DNA of 40,074 nt from Streptomyces rhizoryzae (GTDB taxonomy: Bacteria > Actinomycetota > Actinomycetes > Streptomycetales > Streptomycetaceae). The notes under the pieces are model-generated. The model saw only the letters and a list, made by a program, of their open reading frames with translations. It was not told where the DNA came from and ran no database searches. The first letter of the stretch is position 1, and every line of letters starts with the position of its first letter. Shown one piece after another: positions 32,785 to 40,074 of the stretch. Position numbers and translations under genes: made by a program. The stretch lies in assembly GCF_023155275.1 (NCBI RefSeq), contig NZ_JALMUV010000058.1:1-40074 (forward strand). The letters are read 5' to 3'.

Positions 32785-35442
32785 TCAGAACAGGCTCAGC
32801 AGGGCCTCCGCCGGGTCCGCCGGCTCCGTGTCGCCGTCCGGCAGCGCGAGTTCGAACCAGACGGTCTTGCCGCGCGGGGTGCGCCGGCTCCCCCAGCGCT
32901 CACTGAGCAGCCCGACCAGCTGGAGACCGCGGCCGCCCTCGTCGGTGTCCCGGGCCCGCCGCCGCCGCGGCTGGGCCAGATCGGCGTCCCACACCTCGCA
33001 CACCAGCGTCCGGTCCAGCAGCAGCCGCAGCCGGATCTCGCCGTGCCCGTGCCGCAGCGCGTTCGTCACCAGCTCGCTGACCAGCAGCTCCGTGGTGTCG
33101 ACCAGGGCCTGGAGCCCCCAGTCGGTCAGCTGGTCGCGGGCCAGCTCCCGGGCCCGGGCGACCGAGCGCGGCTCCGGCGCCAGATTCCAGTCCCCCACCG
33201 CGTCCTTGGGCAGCCCGTGCACCCGGGCCATCAGCAGCGCGATGTCGTCCTCGCCGTGCGAGGTGTTCAGCTCGCTCAGGACGTGGTCGCAGACGTCCTC
33301 CAGCGGCCGGCCGGCGTCCGAGAGCGCCCGGCGGAACGCCTGGAGCCCCTCGTCCAGTGGATGGTGCCGGGACTCCACCAGGCCGTCGGTGTACAGCGCC
33401 AGCAGCGCGCCGTCCGGCACCTCGACCTCGATCTCCTCGAACGGCTCCCCGCCGACGCCCAGCGGCATCCCCGGCGGGACGTCCAGCAGCAGCGCCTCCT
33501 CGCCCTCCTCGACCAGCACCGGCGGCAGGTGGCCGGCGTTGGCGAAGGTGCAGATCCGGGTGATCGGGTCGTAGACGGCGTAGACGCAGGTGGCGAGGTA
33601 GACCTCGGAGAGGTCGGCGGTGCGGGCCGAGCGGCCCTGGCCGGTCCCGCCGGCCGCCGCGCCCGAGCGGCTGCGCGCGGCGCCCCGGTCGCCGCTGCCG
33701 CCCAGCCCCCGGGCGATCTCGTCCAGCGCGCCCAGCACCTCGGCCGGCTCCAGGTCCAGCAGGGCCAACGTCCGCACCGCGGTGCGCAGTTCACCCATCG
33801 CGACCGCGGCGCGCAGGCCCCGGCCCATGACGTCGCCGACGACCAGGGCGGTGCGGTGGCCGGGGAGTTCGATGACGTCGAACCAGTCGCCGCCGACCTC
33901 GGTGGCGGTGGTCCCGGGCAGATAGCGGCAGGCGATGTCGAGACCGGCCGCCTCGGGGGCGCCGGGCGGCAGCAGGCTGCGCTGCAATATCAGCGCGCGT
34001 TCGTGCTCGCGGCGGTAGAGGCGGGCGTTGTCGATGCAGACCGCGGCGCGCGCGGCGAGTTCGACGGCGAGCGCGGTGTCCCGTTCGCCGAACGGCTCGC
34101 TGCCCTTCGTCCGGGAGAACCGCACCAGGCCGACGACGGTGTCCCGGGCGACCATCGGGACGGCGAGCGTGGAGTGCACCACGGCGCCCAGCTCCGGAGC
34201 CTCGTCGCTGTCCCGGCCCGGGACGATCTGCGCCTGCGCGGTCCGCAGGGCCGCCGCACAAGGGGAGTTGAAGGGGTAGCGGTGGACCGCCCCGACCTCG
34301 ACCGGGGCGTCGTAGGGGGCGCCGGCGGCCAGCGGGGCGTCGGAGACCGCGCTGGCGAAGGCGACCCGGCGCAGCTCCGCGCTGCCGTCGCTCATCCCCG
34401 GCTGCTCCTCGTCGCCGGCCAGCAGCCCCTGGTAGAGGTCGACCGACGCCAGGTCGCAGAACTGCGGGACCGCGACGTCGAGCAGGGTGCGGGCGGTGGT
34501 CTCCAGGTCCAGGGAGTTGCCTATCCGGGCACCGGCCTCGTTGAGCAGCGCCAGATTGCGGCGGGCATTGGCGGCCTCCCGTTCGGCGCGGCGGCGGCCG
34601 GTGACGTCGGAGGCGAGCGCGGCGACCCCGATCGGGCGGCCGCTGGCACCGTGCAGGCGGTAGAGCGAGACCGACCAGCGGCGGCGGTCCTCCTCCCCGG
34701 GGACGTGGCCCACCAGCTGCATCTCGCTGACCGGTTCGCCGGTCTCCAGGACCCGGCGCAGCGCGATCGTCATCCGCTCCGCCTCGGGCCGCGGCAGGAA
34801 GTCGTACGGTGTGCCGCCGCGGTACTTGCCGGCCGGGCCGCCGAAGACGGTGGCGAAGCGCTCGTTGACCCGCAGCAGCTTCAGATCGGTGCCGAACAGG
34901 GTGAAGCCCATGGGGGATTGACCGAAAACGGCCTGCGCGGCGGCGAGGTCGGTCTCGATGCCGCGCAGCGCCCGGACGTCGACGACCAGGCAGACCGCGC
35001 CGCGCTCACCGTCCTCGTTCTCGGCGGGCATCACGTAGATCTCGGCGAGGCCCTCGGCGGCGCGGCCGGCCTCCCGGCTGTAGGGCACCAGGCCGGTCCA
35101 CTCCCGGCCGTCCAGGATCTCGGCGACCTTGCGGCGCCCGGTCTCCTGGAACTCGCCCGGTACGAACGCCGCGACCGGGTCCTTGCCGAGGGCGTGCCGG
35201 GCCGGGATGCCCAGCATCCGGGCGGCCCGCTCGCTCCACCGGTCGATGCGCCCGTCGGGGCCGAGCGAGAACGAGGCGACCTTGATGTAGTCGTAGATCG
35301 AGCCGGGCCGGCTGCTCTGCCACACCGCCGCGCCGAGCGGCTCGGGCGCATGGCGGTGACCGCCCGGTCCCTGCGGACCGTCCGCGCCGCACCGGCCGTC
35401 GTTCTGCGCGGGTACCACCCCGCCAGATGCCTTCTCGCTCAC
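32785..35442 (-). CDS. SpoIIE-family PP2C phosphatase with PAS, GAF and C-terminal HATPase domains
   Basis: Multidomain regulator of 885 residues, probably soluble. In order: PAS ~50-160, PAS ~165-290 (ending SDVTGRRRAEREA), GAF ~300-480, SpoIIE phosphatase ~495-742 and RsbW-like HATPase ~752-866. The phosphatase has GGDWFD (Asp519), GDVMGRG (536-542), TDG (685-687) and EDDIALL (Asp732/733), the metal-binding set. The kinase has SELVTNALRHGHG and DEGGRGLQLV. One protein thus carries both opposing activities of a partner-switch: dephosphorylating and phosphorylating an anti-anti-sigma factor. GTG 35442 follows GGAGGGG. No anti-anti-sigma gene is nearby, so targets must be elsewhere. The upstream neighbour is a stand-alone version of the HATPase. 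Confidence 0.94.
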   Translation of the reverse strand: MSEKASGGVVPAQNDGRCGADGPQGPGGHRHAPEPLGAAVWQSSRPGSIYDYIKVASFSLGPDGRIDRWSERAARMLGIPARHALGKDPVAAFVPGEFQETGRRKVAEILDGREWTGLVPYSREAGRAAEGLAEIYVMPAENEDGERGAVCLVVDVRALRGIETDLAAAQAVFGQSPMGFTLFGTDLKLLRVNERFATVFGGPAGKYRGGTPYDFLPRPEAERMTIALRRVLETGEPVSEMQLVGHVPGEEDRRRWSVSLYRLHGASGRPIGVAALASDVTGRRRAEREAANARRNLALLNEAGARIGNSLDLETTARTLLDVAVPQFCDLASVDLYQGLLAGDEEQPGMSDGSAELRRVAFASAVSDAPLAAGAPYDAPVEVGAVHRYPFNSPCAAALRTAQAQIVPGRDSDEAPELGAVVHSTLAVPMVARDTVVGLVRFSRTKGSEPFGERDTALAVELAARAAVCIDNARLYRREHERALILQRSLLPPGAPEAAGLDIACRYLPGTTATEVGGDWFDVIELPGHRTALVVGDVMGRGLRAAVAMGELRTAVRTLALLDLEPAEVLGALDEIARGLGGSGDRGAARSRSGAAAGGTGQGRSARTADLSEVYLATCVYAVYDPITRICTFANAGHLPPVLVEEGEEALLLDVPPGMPLGVGGEPFEEIEVEVPDGALLALYTDGLVESRHHPLDEGLQAFRRALSDAGRPLEDVCDHVLSELNTSHGEDDIALLMARVHGLPKDAVGDWNLAPEPRSVARARELARDQLTDWGLQALVDTTELLVSELVTNALRHGHGEIRLRLLLDRTLVCEVWDADLAQPRRRRARDTDEGGRGLQLVGLLSERWGSRRTPRGKTVWFELALPDGDTEPADPAEALLSLF

Positions 35443-35604
35443 GAGCCCCGTCCCCTCCAGCTCATCGTGCCCGGACCGGACCTGCCGAGTATTCCAGCAC
35501 CTCGGCTATCCGGAACACGGTCTTCACGATCACAGCACAGTCTCGATCGCAGGCCATCCACAAAATGTCGATGAAATGGCAACGATCAGGACTCCTCATG
35601 ACTC

Positions 35605-36057
35605 CTAACCAGCCACCGACAGCTCGAACCACACTGTCTTGCCGCTCTTCCCCTGGCGGGTGCCCCACCGCCGCGAACTGTGCGCGACCAGCTGGAGCCC
35701 GCGTCCTCCCTCGTCATCGGGGGCGGCGGTGCGGGTCCGCGGCGGATCGGGCAGCGGGTCGGAGACCTCGACGAGGAGCGCCCCGGCGCCCAGCAGCACC
35801 ATGCGTACGCCGATGGGCCCACTGGTGTACCGCAGGGAGTTGGTGACCAGCTCACTCACCAGCAGCACCGCGACGTCGGCGGCGCCGTCCAGTCCCCAGT
35901 CGTCGAGCACCTGACGGACCATGGTGCGGGCGGAGCGCGCCGCGCCGGGGTCGGCGGGGAAGCTCCATTCGGCGCACGGCGCCCCGGAGGCCCGGCCGCG
36001 CCTGCGGACATCGGTGGGGCCGGAGTCCGGGACCTCTGCCGCTGCGCTGTCGCTCAC
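35605..36057 (-). CDS. Stand-alone RsbW-like ATP-binding protein (anti-sigma/serine kinase type)
   Basis: A 150-residue HATPase_c_2 protein. N-box VSELVTNSLRYTSG, G-box DDEGGRGLQLVAHSSRRWG and the end GKTVWFEL are nearly those of the C-terminus of the SpoIIE-family neighbour. Such proteins bind sigma factors or phosphorylate STAS anti-anti-sigma factors. I prefer GTG 36057 (MSDSAAAEVP): GGGAAG is 8 bases upstream, but it abuts the alternative GTG at 36066. The 162-bp gap to the SpoIIE gene is relatively AT-rich and probably contains the promoter of that gene. The variable ~40-residue N-terminus is polar. Confidence 0.92.
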   Translation of the reverse strand: MSDSAAAEVPDSGPTDVRRRGRASGAPCAEWSFPADPGAARSARTMVRQVLDDWGLDGAADVAVLLVSELVTNSLRYTSGPIGVRMVLLGAGALLVEVSDPLPDPPRTRTAAPDDEGGRGLQLVAHSSRRWGTRQGKSGKTVWFELSVAG

Positions 36058-36307
36058 GCCGATCACTTCCCAGGCCGAGGGGTCCCCCGTCGAACCCGAC
36101 CCCCACCGAAAGGGGCCATTCAGGACATACCCGATATCGCGGGGTCGGTACCGCCTTCAACCGTGCACTGTGGCACAAATGGCGCATCTCGCGGCAGACC
36201 GGCGAGGCGGTGGGGACACCGTACGAGCGGGCGGACGGCGGGCCGGCCGCCCGGCCGCGCACGCGACCCGCACCCGCCAGGGGCGCGCTCCCGGCGCCGC
36301 CCCGGCG

Positions 36308-36736
36308 CTACAGCCGCGCGCCCGGGATACCCGCCGCGGGTCTGCTGCCCAGCCGGCGCATCACCTCGGCGACCGCCGGACGGTCCTGGTCGAGCCAGTC
36401 CACCTCGCGCTCCTCGCCCGGCCCCAGCCAGCGCAGTGCGTCGTGGTCCTGGAGCGGCTCCGGCCGCCCGCCGACCAGCCGCGCGGTCCACACCTGGAGG
36501 ACGTAGCCGGGCCGCAGCACCCACTCACCGGGGATCCGCTCCACCGGCTCGGCCTCGACCCCCAGCTCCTCGCGCAGCTCGCGCACCAGCGCCTGCTCCG
36601 GCGTCTCGCCGTCCTCCACCTTGCCGCCGGGCAGCTCCCAGCGGCCGGCCAGCGCGGGCGGCGCGCTGCGCCGGGCGGCCAGCAGCCGCCCCCGCTCGCA
36701 CACCGCACCGCCCACCACTACGCGCACCGTCGTCAT
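36308..36736 (-). CDS. Nudix hydrolase, MutT-like
   Basis: A 142-residue nucleoside-diphosphate-X hydrolase. The complete Nudix box begins at Gly38: GGKVEDGETPEQALVRELRE followed by ELGV, with all the metal-binding Glu present. The preceding RWELPGG and following Trp/Arg-rich strand fit MutT/8-oxo-dGTP-type members; the true substrate is uncertain. ATG 36736 has no ribosome site but TAGGCT 7 bases upstream, the third such leaderless start in the window. Confidence 0.92.
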   Translation of the reverse strand: MTTVRVVVGGAVCERGRLLAARRSAPPALAGRWELPGGKVEDGETPEQALVRELREELGVEAEPVERIPGEWVLRPGYVLQVWTARLVGGRPEPLQDHDALRWLGPGEEREVDWLDQDRPAVAEVMRRLGSRPAAGIPGARL

Positions 36737-36743
36737 GCGCGGC

Positions 36744-36749
36744 AGCCTA
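36744..36749 (-). promoter_or_regulatory. -10 element of leaderless Nudix gene promoter
   Basis: TAGGCT on the minus strand, 7 bases before the ATG, in the same arrangement as at mshB and the S9 peptidase. No clear -35. Confidence 0.5.
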
Positions 36750-36788
36750 CGTCCCCCGCCGGACTCGCGCTTGTCCGCCCCGCTTCGC

Positions 36789-36968
36789 TCACGGAGCCCC
36801 GTGGCTCACCCGCTCGACCACGTAAAGCCGCTGATTGCCGCGGGTGTCGAGGCGGTCGGCGACCCGCTCCGCCTCCGCGCGGGTGGCGTAGCGGCCGACC
36901 CGATAGCGGTTGCCGCCTTCGTCCTGGCGGATGACGAGCCAGGGCAGCGCGATCCCGTTGTCGGTCAT
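36789..36968 (-). CDS. Small SPOR-domain-like protein
   Basis: A 59-residue protein read directly from the minus strand: it begins MTDNGIALPWLVIRQDEGGN and ends YVVERVSHGAP. GGAGGGG lies 6 bases before ATG 36968. The pattern RYRVGRYATRAEAERVADRL is the second half of a SPOR (septal peptidoglycan-binding) repeat, but it lacks the signal peptide or membrane anchor seen in septal SPOR proteins, so it may act in the cytoplasm. It lies 52 bp upstream of the Nudix gene on the same strand. Confidence 0.8.
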   Translation of the reverse strand: MTDNGIALPWLVIRQDEGGNRYRVGRYATRAEAERVADRLDTRGNQRLYVVERVSHGAP

Positions 36969-37113
36969 TGCACCCCTCCGTCCGCCCCGCAGCGCGCCGT
37001 TGCGCGCCCCTCCTGTGCTGATGCCGAAATCGCAATCCGCATATGCCCGAGCCTACGCCCGACCTTTACGCACCGGATACGAATTTGCACAAAGAGAGAC
37101 CGAACCGGCCACC

Positions 37114-37144
37114 CGCGGCCCTGGAAGCTCCAGGTGCGGCCGCG
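37114..37144 (-). terminator. Terminator of the APC permease gene
   Basis: Two-part stem: CGCGGCC (37114-37120) with GGCCGCG (37138-37144), and inner CTGGA/TCCAG around AGC, with a GTGC bulge. It lies about 70 bases after the permease stop. Confidence 0.55.
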
Positions 37145-37212
37145 CGTGGCCGGTTGTGCGCCCGGGCGGCCCGGGCAGTGTTCAGGGGGTCGGAACGGAC
37201 CGCGAAGGCCGC

Positions 37213-38892
37213 TCAGGCTCCGGTGCGGGCCCCTTCGCCCGCCGCCTCGCCGGACTCCTCCGCCGCGGCCAGCTCGGCCTCGACCTGGACCAGCGAGGGG
37301 TTGCGCCAGGCGCTGCGCACGCCCCAGAAGTAGAAGGCCAGCGCGATCACCGCGACCACCGCGAGGTCGAGGCCCGGCGGCAGGTAGCCCTTGCCGCCGA
37401 ACTCCTTGCCGCCCAGGTAGGACACGGCCGCCATGACCAGCAGGTAGATCACCATCCAGGCACCGGCCTTGAGGTGCGGCAGCAGGTCGCGCAGCGGCTT
37501 GCGGCCCTGCTTCCACGGCCGGCCGATCTCGTACCACGCCCAGACCGGCAGACCGACCGCCATGATGAAGATGACCTTGCCGGTGAGCGGCCACTTGCCC
37601 CAGTACAGGACCAGCGAACCGAAGATCATCGCGACCGGCGCGATGACCGGCATGGCGCGCAGCTTCACCGGCCGCTTCATGTGCGGCGACAGCCGCCGCA
37701 GGCCCATCACGGCGACCGGCCCGGTGATGTACGAGATGACGGTGGCGACGGAGACGACCTCGGCGAGCGAGCCCCAGCCGCGGAAGACCGCCAGGAACAG
37801 GAAGGCCACCCCGAGGTTGAGCACCAGCGCCGGGCGCGGGATGCCGGTCTTGGCGTCGACCTTGCCGAAGATGCCCGGCAGGTGGCCGTTCTCCTGGACG
37901 CCCTGGATCATGCGCGAGGTGGTGGCGGCGTAGATCATGCCGGTACCGGACGGCGAGACGAACGCGTCCGCGTACAGCAGCAGCGCCAGCCAGTTCAGGC
38001 CCCAGGCGAGCCCCAGCTCGGCGAGCGGGGAGTGGTAGCTGAGCCCGCCCCAGCCCTTGCTCAGGTCCCCGGCGGGCACCGCGAAGAGGAAGGCGACCTG
38101 GAGTGCCAGGTAGATGACCAGCGCGATGACGATGGAGAAGGCGACGGCCTTGGGCAGCGAGCGGCCGGGGTTGCGCGCCTCGCCGGCGAGGTTGAGCGGC
38201 GACTGGAAGCCGTTGTAGGCCCAGACGATGCCGGAGAGCGCCACACAGCTGAAGACCGCGCTCCAGCCGTTGGGGGCGAAACCGCCGGCGCGCTCGATGT
38301 TGTGGGTGTCGAAGTGGGCCAGGATCAGGGCGCCCGCGGTGAGCACCGGCACGACGACCTTGAAGACCGTGATCGCGGTGTTGGTCTTGGCGAACAGCGA
38401 GACCGCGAACCAGTTCATGAAGAAGTAGAAGATCAGCAGGACGCTGGCCACCGCGACGCCGGAGCCGGTGAGCTCCTGGCCGTCGTAGAGCGCCTTGGCC
38501 CAGCTGAAGTCCCACGAGCTCATGTACTGGACGGAGGCGGTCGCCTCACCGGGGATCACCGAGACGATGGCGATCCAGTTCGCCCAGGCCGCGAGGTACC
38601 CGGCCAGCGAACCGTGCGAGTACTGGCCGTAGCGGACCATCCCGCCCGCCTTCGGGAACATCGAGCCCAGCTCGGTGTAGGTGAGGGCGATGGTGAGCGC
38701 GACGACCGCGCCGATGACCCAGGCGAGGATCGCGGCCGGACCGGCGATGGCGGCGGCCCGTTCGGCCCCGAACAGCCAGCCGGAACCGATGATGGACCCG
38801 AGACCAGTGGCGGTCAGGGCGATGGTCCCGAGGGACCGGCGGTAGTTCGAGTGCGAGCCCTGCTCCGCACTCGTTGGCTTCGTCGTGCTCAC
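37213..38892 (-). CDS. APC family amino-acid permease
   Basis: Secondary transporter of 559 residues with about twelve to fourteen helices. The first helix has the APC signature ATGLGSIIGSGWLFG, and helix 3 has TYTELGSMFPKAGGMVRYG. The C-terminal hydrophobic segments after ~420 and the hydrophilic tail (VQVEAELAAAEESGEAAGEG) resemble aspartate:proton symporter-type members; substrate is inferred only. GTG 38892 is chosen because AGGAGACC lies upstream; a frame open from 39066 includes non-membrane residues without a ribosome site. It is next to a GntR regulator on the same strand. Confidence 0.93.
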   Translation of the reverse strand: MSTTKPTSAEQGSHSNYRRSLGTIALTATGLGSIIGSGWLFGAERAAAIAGPAAILAWVIGAVVALTIALTYTELGSMFPKAGGMVRYGQYSHGSLAGYLAAWANWIAIVSVIPGEATASVQYMSSWDFSWAKALYDGQELTGSGVAVASVLLIFYFFMNWFAVSLFAKTNTAITVFKVVVPVLTAGALILAHFDTHNIERAGGFAPNGWSAVFSCVALSGIVWAYNGFQSPLNLAGEARNPGRSLPKAVAFSIVIALVIYLALQVAFLFAVPAGDLSKGWGGLSYHSPLAELGLAWGLNWLALLLYADAFVSPSGTGMIYAATTSRMIQGVQENGHLPGIFGKVDAKTGIPRPALVLNLGVAFLFLAVFRGWGSLAEVVSVATVISYITGPVAVMGLRRLSPHMKRPVKLRAMPVIAPVAMIFGSLVLYWGKWPLTGKVIFIMAVGLPVWAWYEIGRPWKQGRKPLRDLLPHLKAGAWMVIYLLVMAAVSYLGGKEFGGKGYLPPGLDLAVVAVIALAFYFWGVRSAWRNPSLVQVEAELAAAEESGEAAGEGARTGA

Positions 38893-39176
38893 GTGCTGGT
38901 CTCCTGGTCTTCCCCCGTGCCGTGCACAAACTTCGCCATCGTATGAGCGAATCCGAAGATCCCGCCCCCACAGCAGGCAAAAAATCCGGCCCAGTTGAGC
39001 CTCTGTGAGTTTTCCAACACCGATATTCGGACGACATATGCCATCAAACCCACACGAAACGGACACCTAACTCGGCTGAATTTCATGGCCGGCGGACCGG
39101 CTCCACCCCTTCGGAAACCGCAGGATCCCCCTACCCGCCGTCGACTTGGCGCCTACGGGGAGTGCGTCCGCGGGCG
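38893..39176. other. AT-richer intergenic region between GntR gene and APC permease
   Basis: 284 bp, clearly less GC-rich than its flanks around 38930-39090. It should hold the permease promoter (minus strand). A palindrome CCGA-TAT-TCGG is at 39020-39030 and CATATG is near 39036-39041. I see no gene and no clear GntR operator. Confidence 0.5.
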
Positions 39177-39926
39177 CTACTTCACCGGCAGGTGGTACGC
39201 GACCCGGTGCCGCGCCGCCAGCGCCACCACATCGGCCGTCTCGACCGGCCGACCGCCGGCGAAGTACGTCCGCGAGACCACCAGCACCGCGTGCCCCGGC
39301 ACCCCACCCAGCGCCAGCGCCTCCTCGGCCAGCCCGGGCCGGGCCCCGACCTCCTCGACGACGTTGTCCACCACCACGTCGATGGCCGCCATCCGCTCGA
39401 CCACCCCGCGCCCGGCCAGCGGCCCCTCCTCCGGCAGCATCACCGGCGTCCGCCCGGTGATCTCCAGCGGCTCCCAGGAGGTGGAGAGCATCGAGGGCTC
39501 CCCCTCCGCCCGGAAGACGTAGCGGGTGCGCATCACCCTGGCCCCCACCGGGATCCGCAGCCGGGCGGCCACCGCCGCACCGGCCGCCTCCTGCTCGCTG
39601 TGGGACTCCCACGTGCCCCGCACCCGCTCGTCCGACTGCTCCTGGCGGAACGGGGTGCAGGGGCGGGTGTGGAAGCCGCCGCGGGCGATCCGGCGCGGTA
39701 CCGGCTGCTCCCGCACGTACGTCCCCGACCCGGAGCGGCCCTCCACCAGCCCCTCGGCCATCAGGACCTTGCGGGCCTCCAGCGCGACGGTGTCCGAGAC
39801 GCCGTACTCCTCCCGGATCCGCGCCTGGGAAGGGAGCCGGGTGTGCGGGGCCAGCACCCCGTCGACGATCTTCTGGCGCAGGTCGCCGGCGACGCGGAGG
39901 TACGCGGGCTGCTCACCGAAAGGCAC
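39177..39926 (-). CDS. GntR family transcriptional regulator (HutC/UTRA type)
   Basis: A 249-residue regulator. The winged helix-turn-helix spans ~5-75 (YLRVAGDLRQKIVDGVLAPH, then LPSQARIREEYGVSDTVALE and SGSGTYVREQ). The ligand-binding UTRA domain spans ~95-240 and ends RPVETADVVALAARHRVAY. GTG 39926 has GGGAGGG close upstream; the in-frame ATG at 39956 has none. It is upstream of the APC permease and could regulate it, with an amino acid or sugar derivative as the effector (inference). Confidence 0.92.
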   Translation of the reverse strand: MPFGEQPAYLRVAGDLRQKIVDGVLAPHTRLPSQARIREEYGVSDTVALEARKVLMAEGLVEGRSGSGTYVREQPVPRRIARGGFHTRPCTPFRQEQSDERVRGTWESHSEQEAAGAAVAARLRIPVGARVMRTRYVFRAEGEPSMLSTSWEPLEITGRTPVMLPEEGPLAGRGVVERMAAIDVVVDNVVEEVGARPGLAEEALALGGVPGHAVLVVSRTYFAGGRPVETADVVALAARHRVAYHLPVK

Positions 39927-40074
39927 GTGCCCTCCCAACAGCTTGACAGTCCGCAACAGCGTGGCAACCGCGCGTGGCCACCCGCAACCTCAGGCCATCG
40001 CTTCGCACTCCGCCATCCCCCCAGCTCACCCCGGCCCCTCACCCTCCCCCGCCCCCACCGCACCGGGCCGCTCG

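Noticed and set aside
31639..35574. A 1311-codon plus-strand open frame
   Set aside because: Shadow frame across the amidohydrolase and antisense to the SpoIIE gene; no domain visible.
35462..35596. A 45-codon minus-strand frame between the RsbW-like and SpoIIE genes
   Set aside because: AGGAG is only 2 bases from its ATG, and third positions are far less GC-rich than in real genes here; more likely the promoter region of the SpoIIE gene.
36126..36131. GGGTAT (minus strand) upstream of the RsbW-like gene as a sigma-B-type -10
   Set aside because: No GNNTN -35 at any 14-18 base spacing.

Overview
The window is high-GC chromosomal DNA of a Streptomyces or close relative. The evidence is the very strong third-position GC bias, a mycothiol gene (mshB), many GTG/TTG starts, several apparently leaderless starts, Streptomyces-type SpoIIE phosphatase and RsbW-like kinase genes, and the mshB / oligopeptide permease / typA / sdh neighbourhood that I associate from memory with the S. 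coelicolor bldK region. I saw no tRNA, rRNA, CRISPR array, insertion sequence, integrase or attachment site. Nearly all of it looks like conserved core chromosome.

Layout. (a) 1-2903, minus strand: an ABC-2 exporter (ATPase, permease) coupled to a DesK-type histidine kinase that runs off the left edge; a 16-bp perfect palindrome lies upstream. (b) 3080-7255, minus: a membrane-anchored peptidoglycan-binding-like protein with a long disordered N-terminus, a DUF6113-type membrane protein, mshB and a 64-residue membrane protein. (c) 7489-9657, plus: a dipeptidyl-peptidase-IV-like S9 peptidase. (d) 10218-16493, plus: a complete five-gene oligopeptide ABC importer in the order permease, lipoprotein, permease, ATPase, ATPase, as in bldKABCDE. 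(e) 16574-22163, minus: a second complete peptide importer, convergent with the first; they share a bidirectional terminator. (f) 22388-26844, minus: typA/bipA and an orphan family-5 binding lipoprotein (LpqW-like) with a large low-complexity insertion. (g) 27268-31183, plus: a small coiled-coil protein followed by sdhC-sdhA-sdhB, a mycobacterial Sdh1-like (type F) succinate dehydrogenase whose anchor carries Cys/His pairs compatible with a membrane Rieske-type cluster. (h) 31289-32701, plus: a Tat-exported amidohydrolase. (i) 32785-36057, minus: a PAS-PAS-GAF-SpoIIE-HATPase phosphatase/kinase and a stand-alone HATPase closely resembling its C-terminus. (j) 36308-39926, minus: Nudix hydrolase, 59-residue SPOR-like protein, APC amino-acid permease and a GntR/HutC regulator.

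Themes. Peptide handling dominates 7.5-26.8 kb: one dipeptidyl peptidase, two full importers and one orphan binding protein. The 560-bp region before the first importer holds four inverted repeats and a strong hairpin, so this importer is probably heavily regulated. A sequence matching the Streptomyces Crp consensus lies before the sdh operon and a related TGTG-N6-CACA site lies before the first importer, hinting at shared Crp control. I did not find a clearly undescribed multi-gene system. The most worthwhile leads are the SdhC metal-ligand pattern with its small partner gene, the importer control region, and the orphan binding protein.
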